Below, piece after piece: positions 1 through 7,796 of a stretch of 64,000 bases of DNA. The position numbers and the translations under genes are program-made. The notes beneath the pieces were generated by a model that was not told where the DNA came from, did no database searches, and saw only the letters and a program-made list of their open reading frames with translations. Origin of the DNA: Candidatus Phycosocius bacilliformis (GTDB taxonomy: Bacteria; Pseudomonadota; Alphaproteobacteria; Caulobacterales; Aquidulcibacteraceae). Within the stretch, counting starts at the first letter, position 1. Each line of letters begins with the position of its first letter. The stretch spans positions 1 to 64,000 of the forward strand of contig NZ_BFBR01000011.1 of NCBI RefSeq assembly GCF_003112735.1, in the 5' to 3' direction.

Positions 1-351
1 TCGCAGCGGTTTGAGGCGCTATCTACTGCTGTCACAGGCCAAGCCCGGCCCTTTTACTTTGCCCCAGCCCCTGTGCCCATCGGCCGCTGGTTGCGGCGTT
101 TGGACTTGCTGCAGGCCATCGCCACCGACCCCCACGCCAAAGCCAAGCGCTTGGCCTTCTCTCTCGCACGTCGCCGACCCGGCCCCATGCTCGCCCCTGA
201 AGAGCGACCCCGCATCATGGCCCGACGTGGCCATGAAATCAGCGCCACCTTCGATGCCATGGGCTTTCAAATCACCCAGAAGAGCCGAAGTCGTCCCCCG
301 CCCTTACCCCCGCCGCGCCGCTGGCCAGTACCGATGATCACCTTATTATAG
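1..351 (+). CDS. Hypothetical protein, C-terminal part (runs in from the left edge)
   Basis: The frame is open from the first base and ends at TAG 349-351, so only the last 116 residues are seen. The visible part is Arg/Pro-rich, with helical stretches around residues 5-85 and a basic, proline-rich tail. No catalytic motif or domain is recognised. It faces the minus-strand SDR gene tail to tail. Codon use resembles the neighbours and the protein composition is plausible, so it is probably the end of a real gene. A GTG at 73 could be a start, but the frame continues upstream of it. Function unknown. Confidence 0.45.
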   Translation, partial: SQRFEALSTAVTGQARPFYFAPAPVPIGRWLRRLDLLQAIATDPHAKAKRLAFSLARRRPGPMLAPEERPRIMARRGHEISATFDAMGFQITQKSRSRPPPLPPPRRWPVPMITLL

Positions 352-420
352 CTGTGACCCTGCTTTGATGTGCAAGCGGGGGTGGGGGTTTTGGGAACCC
401 AGCGACCTCAACAGGATTTC

Positions 421-1095
421 TCAATATGCGGACTTGCGACAAAAGCCTTTCACCCCGAAGCCACCTGGCACGAAAACCTGTGGTGTTCGACGCTTAAGAC
501 CCCAGAGCGTTGCAGCGGCTATTTCGCGATCATCGCTCAAGCGGCCAGGCTTGGGCGGAACATCATAAGCGACCAACATGCTGTGGGGAGACTGCTGTGA
601 GTTAAGCTGCTTTCCGGTATGCCAATGGCGCTTAGCCGCCTGTGTTGCCGACCACATTGGACGACGGGGATCAGGCATCCACGCCGCTGCAGAAACGAAT
701 AAGACATGGACGCCACCCGTTTCGACACCCTCATCACCCCATGCGGCCTCGGCCAGTTCCAGCGCGCCGACCTGGGTTGCCCACAGGCGGTTGAGTGCGT
801 CTTGTTCGGCCGCCGGTTCTTCCATCAGATTGGCGCAGTGAAAGATCAATCCAATCGGGCCAAACATGTCGCGGGCCGTTTGGTGGACGTTCATCCACAT
901 GGCGGCATCGGTCACATCAAGGCCAAGGGCCACACCGCCGCAGCGGGCCGCTGCCTCACGGCCTTTGACCATGTCACAATCGCCGACCAGCACTTTACAC
1001 CCTCGGGCTGCCAATGCCTGACAGAGACTTTGTCCAAAGCGACCGCCACCCCCGGTTACAAGGGCAATTCGTTCAGCAATATCGGGGTTCTTCAT
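421..1095 (-). CDS. Short-chain dehydrogenase/reductase-like protein with a degenerate active site
   Basis: A 224-residue Rossmann-fold protein of the SDR family. The N-terminal cofactor motif TGGGGRFG lies at residues 14-21. In classical SDRs the catalytic residues are Ser, then Tyr 13 positions later, then Lys four after that. Here Ser135 is kept, but the Tyr position is Trp148 and the Lys position is Gln152; the NNAG motif is also altered (FHCAN, 85-89). Dinucleotide binding may remain, but classical oxidoreduction looks unlikely. ATG 1095 is chosen because it forms an ATGA overlap with the stop of the HIG1 gene upstream, indicating translational coupling; a longer start at 1116 is possible. 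Role unknown; perhaps a pseudoenzyme. Confidence 0.75.
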   Translation of the reverse strand: MKNPDIAERIALVTGGGGRFGQSLCQALAARGCKVLVGDCDMVKGREAAARCGGVALGLDVTDAAMWMNVHQTARDMFGPIGLIFHCANLMEEPAAEQDALNRLWATQVGALELAEAAWGDEGVETGGVHVLFVSAAAWMPDPRRPMWSATQAAKRHWHTGKQLNSQQSPHSMLVAYDVPPKPGRLSDDREIAAATLWGLKRRTPQVFVPGGFGVKGFCRKSAY

Positions 1096-1298
1096 CCGGT
1101 TTTGGATTTCAGCCAAAAGCCGATCATCAACAAAATGACGGCGATAAATTGCACGACCACGCGCAACCGCATCAGCTGGTTTGATCGTGACCGCGCCTTT
1201 TCCCCGGTTACAGCTAAATTGGCGATACCGATCACCAATATCACCAACACAATGGCAATGGCGACAAAGATCGCGATGTTCAGAGGTCCAATCGTCAT
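1092..1298 (-). CDS. Twin transmembrane helix small protein, HIG1 domain
   Basis: A 68-residue inner-membrane protein with two hydrophobic helices (about residues 5-29 and 47-62) joined by a basic loop containing RSNQLMRLRVVVQF, typical of the hypoxia-induced HIG1 family. Mitochondrial relatives help assemble respiratory supercomplexes; bacterial members are largely uncharacterised. ATG 1298 is preceded by AGGA at a suitable distance; an upstream ATG at 1337 would add 13 poorly conserved-looking residues. The stop overlaps the SDR start as ATGA (1092-1095), so the two are co-translated. Confidence 0.8.
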   Translation of the reverse strand: MTIGPLNIAIFVAIAIVLVILVIGIANLAVTGEKARSRSNQLMRLRVVVQFIAVILLMIGFWLKSKTG

Positions 1299-1351
1299 GG
1301 AAATCCTATAGGCCTGCCGATGACCGGCTGCAATCATGCCGCGCGGTGGGA

Positions 1352-2170
1352 TTATCGGCTTCGTGTCAAAGCCAGAAGGACGGCTGCACTCGAGGGCCTA
1401 CCGGCATAGCCGGCCCCCGGGACAACACCGATGGTCAAGACGCCCGATTGCCACCGCACACTCGGCTGATCAAAGCTGCGCTGAACGCGGATGAGTTTCA
1501 CCTTGCGTTCTGGCCGACCAAAATAGCCGCGTGGAGCCCGTGACATGCCTTGAGCTGCCCGCTCTAGCGCCTCATGCACCAAAGCAGGTGGCAATCCGCC
1601 TGAGGCTTCAACCCGGATGCTGCGGCTGGAAAAGCGGTCAAACCAGCGCAGCGCCTTTTGGAGCGTCGCTTGCAAGGTGCCTTCGCTGCGGGACGGGGCA
1701 GGCAAACTTTTGGCCTTGCCCTGACTGGCGGCAAGCCCGCCATTGGTACCTAAAGGCCCATAAACTGTTACACCGCCCAATGTGGTAATTCGGACAATGA
1801 CTTCACCAATATCATTGCGCAGAAACTCATCCCCACGTGGTCCCCAGCTGGAGGTGAGCGCCCAGACTTCCGGATCACCGTCAAATTGCAGCAACACGAC
1901 ACGCGGCTGGGAGCGATCGAGCACAAACCGCAAATTATTTGGTCCAGCAGCAAAGGCGACAGCTTGGGGAGCTGCTGCGTTGGGGCTTTCGAACATATCA
2001 TTGAAGGTTAGTTCTTGGCCCCGCTTGGCCGACTGGGCACAGGCCGGACTGGCTAAAGCAAGTGAGAGGGTCAAACAGCCGCAGGCCAGCCCCATGAGAC
2101 AGTCATTCCAGCCCCTTTGCTGTCTCGCATACCGGCTTTGACCAAGATCGCACATGTCCACCATACTCAC
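1352..2170 (-). CDS. Secreted DUF4908-like protein
   Basis: Up to 272 residues. After about 25 residues there is a signal-peptide-like stretch (MGLACGCLTLSLALASPACA) with an AxA cleavage site. The mature part has FVLDRS, PEVWAL, PRGD and NDIGEVIVR..TLGGVTVYGP segments that I associate with the DUF4908 family of Caulobacterales; that assignment is from memory. Function unknown, presumably periplasmic. The start is uncertain: GTG 2170 gives the full frame, whereas the ATG of the signal peptide near 2095 gives a normal secreted protein. A 13-bp dyad AGACAAAATGTCT (2199-2211) and a TATATT-like element lie just upstream and may be part of the promoter. Confidence 0.6.
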   Translation of the reverse strand: MSMVDMCDLGQSRYARQQRGWNDCLMGLACGCLTLSLALASPACAQSAKRGQELTFNDMFESPNAAAPQAVAFAAGPNNLRFVLDRSQPRVVLLQFDGDPEVWALTSSWGPRGDEFLRNDIGEVIVRITTLGGVTVYGPLGTNGGLAASQGKAKSLPAPSRSEGTLQATLQKALRWFDRFSSRSIRVEASGGLPPALVHEALERAAQGMSRAPRGYFGRPERKVKLIRVQRSFDQPSVRWQSGVLTIGVVPGAGYAGRPSSAAVLLALTRSR

Positions 2171-2264
2171 ATTATGGACGTAGAATCGGGCAATATAGAG
2201 ACAAAATGTCTATGAAACGCAGCACTATTTCTCGCAAAAAGGGAAATCACATGATCGAAGGGAA

Positions 2265-3149
2265 TTATTCTGCAGCTTCTTGGCCGCGCCCCTCATAATG
2301 CGCCCCTTCATCCATCAAATCGGGCAAACCCAACAACTCATTGATTTGTTTGAAATCAAGCATACGATCACGAAAGAGCGCGGTCGTGCCATTGGCCTTT
2401 AGCGACTGTAGGAATTGTTGGGCGATAAAGGCATGTACCCGCACCATAGATCCCGGTGCGATCACCAAACGATAGCCCATATCGGATAATTGATCGCAGG
2501 TGAGCAGCGGCGTCTTGCCGCCTTCGACCATATTGGCCAGCAAGGGAGTGCCCGGAAATGCGCGGCAAATGGCCTGCATCTGATCGAGTGACTGAGGCGC
2601 TTCAACAAACAATATGTCAGCCCCAGCCAGACGATATTGTTCCGCCCGCTCAAGGGCCCGCTCAAAGCCTTCCACGGCGATGGCGTCGGTTCGCGCGATC
2701 ACCAAAGTCTCAGTTTTACTGCGTGCATCCACCGCTGCCTTGATCTTTCCGACCATGTCAGAAGCCGCCACCAATTCCTTGCCGGATAAATGGCCGCAGC
2801 GTTTGGGCGATGTTTGATCTTCTAATTGCAGGGCATTGGCTCCCATGCGTTCGAATAGCCGTACAGTATGCTTGACGTTGAGTGCATTGCCAAAACCGGT
2901 GTCAGCATCAACGATCAGCGGAATGCTGACACGGTCGCGAACCCGGGCAATTGTGTCGGCAACTTGAGTCGCGGTCACCAAGCCAATATCCGGTCGCCCC
3001 AATTGTGTGTAGGCGATGGATGCTCCGGACATATAGATGGCTTCAAAGCCTGCTTGCTCGACCAAAAGCGCGCTAATGGCATCATAGGCACCCGGTGCCA
3101 GAAGGGCTTTGTTCTGGCTGAGCCGCGCAAGCAGATTAAAGGTCGTCAT
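2265..3149 (-). CDS. Isocitrate lyase/PEP mutase family lyase (2,3-dimethylmalate lyase or methylisocitrate lyase type)
   Basis: A 294-residue TIM-barrel enzyme of the ICL/PEPM superfamily, which breaks or makes C-C or C-P bonds on 2-oxo or 2-hydroxy acids with Mg2+. The metal-binding DADTGFG is at residues 81-87 and the catalytic lyase signature KRCGH at 116-120; the Cys marks a lyase rather than a phosphonomutase. Length fits PrpB/DML (about 290). It is third in a row behind an aconitase-type large and small subunit (9 bp after the small subunit), the arrangement expected for dehydratase plus lyase, as in 2,3-dimethylmalate cleavage to propionate and pyruvate. Methylisocitrate lyase or oxaloacetate decarboxylase activity are alternatives; the substrate is inferred from context only. 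Confidence 0.8.
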   Translation of the reverse strand: MTTFNLLARLSQNKALLAPGAYDAISALLVEQAGFEAIYMSGASIAYTQLGRPDIGLVTATQVADTIARVRDRVSIPLIVDADTGFGNALNVKHTVRLFERMGANALQLEDQTSPKRCGHLSGKELVAASDMVGKIKAAVDARSKTETLVIARTDAIAVEGFERALERAEQYRLAGADILFVEAPQSLDQMQAICRAFPGTPLLANMVEGGKTPLLTCDQLSDMGYRLVIAPGSMVRVHAFIAQQFLQSLKANGTTALFRDRMLDFKQINELLGLPDLMDEGAHYEGRGQEAAE

Positions 3150-3158
3150 GCTCGATCC

Positions 3159-3656
3159 TCATGATGCACGTCGTGACTTCAGATGGGCGATCAACCCACC
3201 GGCGCGAACCATGCTCATCAAATGGTCCGGTATTGGCTTGCAGGTCAACACATCGCCCCGCGTTGTATTGGTAATCTTGCCCAAACTGACATCAACCAGC
3301 AACCGGTCCTGCTCATTGATGCGATGGGCCTCGGAGCAGAATAGGGCTGGCAAGCCCAAATTTAAGGCATTGCGATAGAAAATGCGGGCAAAGCTTGGCG
3401 CGATTACCGCCCCGACACCCAAGAGCTTCAGGCTAACAGCCGCTTGTTCGCGTGATGAACCCAAGCCAAAATTCGCCCCGGCCACCAAAAAATCGCCAGG
3501 CTGAACGCGGGTTGCAAAGTCCGGTGCGATGGCTTCCAAACAATGGCGGGCGAGTTCGTCTGCTGGCAGCTTCATCAAATGGCCCGGTGCCAGAAGGTCG
3601 GTGTCAATATTGTCGCCAAACACAAAGGCCCGGCCTTGCAAAATGGCTGAGGTCAT
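3159..3656 (-). CDS. Aconitase-family small subunit (LeuD/DmdB-like hydro-lyase)
   Basis: A 165-residue swivel-domain subunit of the 3-isopropylmalate dehydratase family. It has FGDNIDTDLLAPG at residues 13-25 and the substrate-loop motif GLGSSREQA at 65-73. The short length and the NIDTD.L.P motif are those of the LeuD2/DmdB/homoaconitase-type small subunits rather than E. coli LeuD (about 200). It pairs with the large subunit encoded just upstream, whose stop overlaps its start as ATGA (3653-3656). No leuB is present, so leucine synthesis is less likely than a catabolic hydro-lyase reaction feeding the lyase downstream. Confidence 0.85.
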   Translation of the reverse strand: MTSAILQGRAFVFGDNIDTDLLAPGHLMKLPADELARHCLEAIAPDFATRVQPGDFLVAGANFGLGSSREQAAVSLKLLGVGAVIAPSFARIFYRNALNLGLPALFCSEAHRINEQDRLLVDVSLGKITNTTRGDVLTCKPIPDHLMSMVRAGGLIAHLKSRRAS

Positions 3657-4981
3657 GCCGCCACCTCTGTGCCATGGTCAATTCGACGGGGGTCAGTAAT
3701 CCGTCCGGTCAATGCGCTGGCCGCCACCGTGTAGGGAGAACCCAGATAGACAAAGGCTTCCCCATGCCCCATGCGGCCCTTGAAATTGCGATTGGTGGTG
3801 GAAATGCACACCTCGCCTTCAGCCAACAGACCAGCCCCCATACCCGCACACGCCCCACAGCCGGACGGCAATAATGTGGCACCCGCTGCCATTAGACTGG
3901 CCAAAGTGCCATCGCTGGCGGCTTGTTCGGTCACGCGGGAGCTGGCTGGAGCCACAAGCAGACGAACACCTTTGGCGATTTTTCGGCCCTTCAAGATGCG
4001 GGCTGCCATGTGCAGGTCTTCAAGCTTCGCCCCAACACAGGCACCAATATAGGCTTGATGAATCTCTTGGCCGACAACCTCCTCAATTGCGCCGCTGTTG
4101 GCGGGAGAATGAGGTCGGGCAATTTGGGGAGACAATGTGGCCAGGTCGAGCTGGACCCGGCGCTCATAGGTTGCATCCAGATCTGGCTGCCAGACAAGGT
4201 CCGCTTGCGAAATTGTACCGCCATGGGCACGAATATGGGCTAAAGTCGTGGCGTCAGCAGCGATTAAACCAACTTCCCCACCCAATTCGGCCGCCATATT
4301 GGACAAGACCATCCGCTCATCCATGCTCATAGAGGTGACACCAGAACCACCATATTCAATCGCTTTGAAGGCATTATCCATGCCCAGTGTCCGGCAAAGA
4401 TAAAGCATGATGTCCTTGGCGGAGACAAAGTTTGGCAAGCGGCCTTCAAGCTCGACCCGAATGGTTTCCGGCACGATGGTCCAAGTTTGACCCGTGACGA
4501 CGATCCCCAGCATGTCGGTTGCCCCAAAGCCTGCCGCATAACAGCCAAAGGCTCCGGCGTGGGGTGTATGACTATCGCCGCCGGCCACAAAAATGCCGGG
4601 CTTCAGCAGGCCTTTCTCGGGCATGATGGCGTGGCAAATACCTTCCATATCAAAAAAGTGGTCAATCTGATGGGCTGCGGCAAAATCACGAGTCAGCTTC
4701 AGAATGGCTGCACTTTCCCCATCCACCGCCGGGACGTAATGATCAGAGACAATGACCACGCGGCTGGGGTCCCAGATTGCTGCACCCAAGGCCTCTAAAT
4801 GCGGCTTCCAGCGGCGGGGTCCACTGGAATCATGGGCCATGGCCAGATCGACATTGACCACGACAATATCACCCGGTTGTACATGTGCCTGACCCGAAGC
4901 CCGGGCCAGCAGCTTTTGCGCCAAGGTCATGCCTTGGCCTTTGCCGCATGATTCCGAAGGTGGATGTGCAGGGTCGGACAT
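3653..4981 (-). CDS. Aconitase-family large subunit (LeuC/DmdA-like, 4Fe-4S hydro-lyase)
   Basis: A 442-residue catalytic subunit that would bind a [4Fe-4S] cluster through one Cys in YIGACVGAKLEDL and two in GCGACAG. GGDSHTPHAGAFG, the dehydratase substrate-binding segment, and SMDERMVLSNMAAE are also present. ATG 4981 is preferred over 5062 because the extra 27 residues look non-homologous and cover the divergent regulatory region. With the small subunit and the ICL-family lyase it forms a minus-strand operon, divergent from YciI and a GntR regulator. Known partners of this type are 2,3-dimethylmalate dehydratase DmdAB and isopropylmalate isomerase; which acid is used here is not determined. 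Confidence 0.85.
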   Translation of the reverse strand: MSDPAHPPSESCGKGQGMTLAQKLLARASGQAHVQPGDIVVVNVDLAMAHDSSGPRRWKPHLEALGAAIWDPSRVVIVSDHYVPAVDGESAAILKLTRDFAAAHQIDHFFDMEGICHAIMPEKGLLKPGIFVAGGDSHTPHAGAFGCYAAGFGATDMLGIVVTGQTWTIVPETIRVELEGRLPNFVSAKDIMLYLCRTLGMDNAFKAIEYGGSGVTSMSMDERMVLSNMAAELGGEVGLIAADATTLAHIRAHGGTISQADLVWQPDLDATYERRVQLDLATLSPQIARPHSPANSGAIEEVVGQEIHQAYIGACVGAKLEDLHMAARILKGRKIAKGVRLLVAPASSRVTEQAASDGTLASLMAAGATLLPSGCGACAGMGAGLLAEGEVCISTTNRNFKGRMGHGEAFVYLGSPYTVAASALTGRITDPRRIDHGTEVAA

Positions 4982-5039
4982 AAGCGTGCCAGCATCCTGT
5001 CTTGCTAAATGATCTATCTTTATATCAAATATCGGTGAG

Positions 5040-5088
5040 GCCTTGGCAAGGCTGGGACACATTGGCGGAGAGCATTGGTTCTGCCAAT
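5040..5088. promoter_or_regulatory. Candidate operators between the divergent lyase operon and yciI
   Basis: The 176-bp divergent region holds two short dyads: GCCTTGGCAAGGC at 5040-5052 (a 13-bp near-perfect palindrome) and ATTGG-N5-CCAAT at 5074-5088. A GntR-family regulator nearby commonly binds such short palindromes. No experimental link; candidate sites only. Confidence 0.3.
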
Positions 5089-5157
5089 CCCGGACTTGAA
5101 AAATCGTGACCGCCCAAGAAGATCAACGGATCTTTTCAGCCGGAGAGGAGATGCACC

Positions 5158-5535
5158 ATGTCCGAGCCCCCGACAATCCCCCGCCAAACCCAGCCCACTT
5201 TCCTCTTTGTTTGCAAAGACGGTCCGATGGCCAAAGAGATGCGATTAACCCACCTCGAAGGTCATTTGCGCCATGTTGAAAAGCACTGGCGATCTTATGT
5301 AACGGCGGGTCCATTAAAGGCACCGGGCAGCCCGGTCATTCATGGTTCTTGCCTTATTGTTTGTGCCGATGATGTCGACCAAGCGTGGGAAATCATGAAC
5401 GGCGACCCCTATTTTACCTGTGGCATGTTTGAAACGGTTGAGGTTCATGACATGACCATGTCGATTGGTCGTTATCCGGGCGGCAAGATCTGGGAAAGTC
5501 TTGAGTCAGTCCGTCAACGTGCCAATGGCGGCTAA
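5158..5535 (+). CDS. YciI family protein
   Basis: A 125-residue protein with a single YciI-like dimeric alpha/beta domain: a first strand FLFVCKDG, a helix with R.THLEGHLRHVEKH, the AGPLKAPG loop, a LIVCADD strand and DPYFTCGMFETVEV. The His and Asp residues of these segments are the usual candidates for the active site, but few YciI proteins have known reactions. Start ATG 5158 follows a strong GGAGAGGAG. It is divergent from the dehydratase/lyase operon and 70 bp before the GntR gene, so it probably belongs to the same pathway. Confidence 0.8.
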   Translation: MSEPPTIPRQTQPTFLFVCKDGPMAKEMRLTHLEGHLRHVEKHWRSYVTAGPLKAPGSPVIHGSCLIVCADDVDQAWEIMNGDPYFTCGMFETVEVHDMTMSIGRYPGGKIWESLESVRQRANGG

Positions 5536-5605
5536 TCAGCGAATTACTTCAGTTTTGGACCCCACGGGGGCTTTTCATTTTGAGTTGTCAGGCTAGGTTC
5601 AGCCA

Positions 5606-6415
5606 ATGGATAGCAATATAGCCGCATCACAAGAAACGGGTTCTGACCTCAGGGCCGCCATGGTCGATGCCAGTTTGCCGACACCGCTTTATCATCAATT
5701 ATTCCTCATCCTGCGTGAGCGGATCAGGTCGGGTGCCTTTCCGCTGGGCGCGGTACTGCCCGGTGAGCAGGACCTGACGCAGGTGTTCAATGTCTCGCGC
5801 ATTACCGTCAAGCGCGCCTTGAATGAATTAGCCGCTGCAGGATTGGTGTCGCGCCACCGCGGTCGTGGCACGGTGGTGACTTATAATGCCACCGTTCCAG
5901 TGGTGAAGGGCAGTTTCGACAATCTGATGGAAGCCCTGAAAGTTATGGGCCTTTCCACTGAAGTTGAGCTGATTGATGTGGCGCAAGTCGCTGCCTCTGC
6001 CGAGATTGCTGAATTGCTGGGCCTACCGAGCGGTGTGCCGGTGCAACGTGCGACTCGGGTCCGCAAGTTGGAGGGTGAGCCCTTCTCTTATATTGTCACC
6101 CACTTGCCGATCGACATTGCTGGAAAGTTTGACGCCAAGGCCTTGGCCCATACCCCCTTGCTCGACCTCTTGGAGAAGGCGGGCTTTGTCGCAGTGTCTG
6201 CCGAACAATGGATCACGGCCTGCAGTGCCGAGCCCGCCACAGCCCAGGCGCTTAAAATCGCGACAGGCTCCCCTTTACTCAAGATCGTGCGGGTGATGAA
6301 GGATGCAGATTCCGCACCCATCGAAGTCGTTCAGGGTTTTTATCGCCCTGAACGCTTCCAATATCATATGAATCTGACCCGCCAGCGCAAAGCGGGCCGG
6401 GATGAATGGCGTTAA
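5606..6415 (+). CDS. GntR/HutC family transcriptional regulator with UTRA domain
   Basis: 269 residues: an N-terminal winged helix (about 28-95; LRERIRSGAFPLGAVLPGE then the recognition helix FNVSRITVKRALNELAAAG) and a C-terminal UTRA ligand domain (about 110-255, ending in PIEVVQGFYRPERFQYHM). HutC-type members are usually repressors released by a pathway metabolite. Its place next to yciI and the divergent aconitase/lyase genes suggests it controls them; the ligand would be an intermediate of that pathway. It ends 15 bp from the convergent response-regulator gene. Confidence 0.88.
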   Translation: MDSNIAASQETGSDLRAAMVDASLPTPLYHQLFLILRERIRSGAFPLGAVLPGEQDLTQVFNVSRITVKRALNELAAAGLVSRHRGRGTVVTYNATVPVVKGSFDNLMEALKVMGLSTEVELIDVAQVAASAEIAELLGLPSGVPVQRATRVRKLEGEPFSYIVTHLPIDIAGKFDAKALAHTPLLDLLEKAGFVAVSAEQWITACSAEPATAQALKIATGSPLLKIVRVMKDADSAPIEVVQGFYRPERFQYHMNLTRQRKAGRDEWR

Positions 6416-6430
6416 GCCCTCATCTGCCGA

Positions 6431-7117
6431 TCAGGGCTCTAAACGATAGCCGCCGCCTTCTGTGATCAAAAGGCCATTGCGGGTCGAAGCCGGCTCGATC
6501 TTTTGCCGCAGACGATAGATGTGGGTTTCCAAGGTGTGCGTCGTCACGGCGGCATTATAGCCCCAGACTTCCCGCAACAATTCATCGCGCGGCACTGCCT
6601 TGGCACCAGAACGATAGAGATAGCGCAGAATTGCAGCTTCTTTATCCGTCAGCCGGATGCGCTTGCCGCTGGCATCGGTCAATGTACGATTGGCAGGCTT
6701 GAAATCATAGGGGCCGATCTTGAGTGTTGCGACATCGGTTTGATCATGGCTGCGCAAATGGGCGCGAACACGGGCCAGCAATACGGCAAAGCGAAATGGC
6801 TTTGTGACATAGTCATTCGCTCCAGCGTCCAGACCCAAGACGGTGTCTGAATCAGTAGACTGACCGGTCAGCATGATGATTGGACCGGCAAAACCGCCAG
6901 TGCGGATGGCTTTACAGGCTTCCCGCCCATCAAGGTCCGGCAAATCAATATCCAACAGGATAAGGTCAGGTCCCTGACTGCGGGCTGCATTGACGCCGCT
7001 GGCGGCGTCCTGCGCCATCAAAATATCGAATTCCCCCGTCAGCTCGAACTGCTCGGCCAGCGTGGTGCGAAGGTCATGGTCGTCATCGACCAAAAGAAGG
7101 GTGCGCTTGCGTGACAT
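6431..7117 (-). CDS. OmpR-family response regulator, CenR/OtpR-like
   Basis: 228 residues: a receiver domain (1-120) with acidic pocket DDD11-13, phospho-acceptor Asp56 and Lys106 (NDYVTKPF), then a winged-helix DNA-binding domain with EVWGY and THTLETHIYRLRQKIE. The QSTDSDT.LGLDAGANDYVTKPFRFAVLLAR stretch recalls the CenR/OtpR cell-envelope regulator conserved in alphaproteobacteria; this is by memory. ATG 7117 is preferred over 7153 because the receiver fold begins there. No histidine kinase is adjacent. The divergent L,D-transpeptidase gene fits an envelope role. Confidence 0.85.
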   Translation of the reverse strand: MSRKRTLLLVDDDHDLRTTLAEQFELTGEFDILMAQDAASGVNAARSQGPDLILLDIDLPDLDGREACKAIRTGGFAGPIIMLTGQSTDSDTVLGLDAGANDYVTKPFRFAVLLARVRAHLRSHDQTDVATLKIGPYDFKPANRTLTDASGKRIRLTDKEAAILRYLYRSGAKAVPRDELLREVWGYNAAVTTHTLETHIYRLRQKIEPASTRNGLLITEGGGYRLEP

Positions 7118-7192
7118 GCCCCCTACATGGTTGCTCTCTATTGTGCGATACAAGGGGGTAGACCATCACAGTGTGTTGATCAGGAGACGTTT

Positions 7193-7699
7193 ATGCAGGT
7201 TTTTACAGCCTCTTCTCAAGGATGGCTAACCTACGGACACGTAAAGCTACGCTGCGCGATTGGAAAAGGCGGGACGAAGCTGCCGACCGACAAACGCGAG
7301 GGGGATGGGGCAAGTCCATTGGGCACCTGGCCAATCCGGTCTGTGATGTGGCGATCAGATCGTGGACCCAAGCCTGATGGCGGCTTTGAGGCCATCGCCA
7401 TCAAGCCTGACGATGGCTGGTGTGATGCCTCAGACGACCCGAATTATAATCGCCCTGTGACGCACCCCTATCCAGCCAGTGCCGAGCATTTGTGGCGTGA
7501 CGACGGACTTTACAACATCATCGTCGTCTTGGGGCATAATGATGATCCGGTGGTTCCGGCCATGGGGTCAGCTATTTTCATGCATTGCGCATCGGAAGAT
7601 TATCAGCCGACTGCGGGCTGTGTGGCGTTGGCGGAGGCGGACTTGCGGGCGCTCTTGGCAGTGGCCCGCCCCGGTGACGCGGTGGCCTTCACCGACTAG
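7193..7699 (+). CDS. L,D-transpeptidase (YkuD domain) family protein
   Basis: A 168-residue protein with the YkuD fold: DKREGDGASPLGTWPI (33-48), a conserved mid-section GWCDASDDPNYNRPV, then His131 and catalytic Cys143 within TAGCVAL. Family members cross-link peptidoglycan stems or attach proteins to them. There is no clear signal peptide on the chosen start, ATG 7193 with AGGAG upstream; a longer start at 7127 would not add one. Divergent from the CenR-like regulator. Confidence 0.85.
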   Translation: MQVFTASSQGWLTYGHVKLRCAIGKGGTKLPTDKREGDGASPLGTWPIRSVMWRSDRGPKPDGGFEAIAIKPDDGWCDASDDPNYNRPVTHPYPASAEHLWRDDGLYNIIVVLGHNDDPVVPAMGSAIFMHCASEDYQPTAGCVALAEADLRALLAVARPGDAVAFTD

Positions 7700-7796
7700 T
7701 CAGCCTGTATTTGGGCAATGTTTCTGGCGAAAGCTGCGCAAGTGTTGCCGGATTGCTCTTGCATCGAGGCGCTGTTTGGCGTTTTAGCCTGCCCCT

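Noticed and set aside
706-1311. A 201-codon plus-strand frame over the SDR and HIG1 genes
   Set aside because: Both minus-strand genes have recognisable domains and an ATGA overlap; the opposing frame has no domain or ribosome site.
5559-5576. Terminator after yciI
   Set aside because: A CCCC/GGGG stem of four or five pairs before CTTTT is too weak to call.
6413-6440. Shared terminator between the convergent GntR and response-regulator genes
   Set aside because: AGCCCT and AGGGCT form only a 6-bp stem with a large loop and no U-run on either strand.
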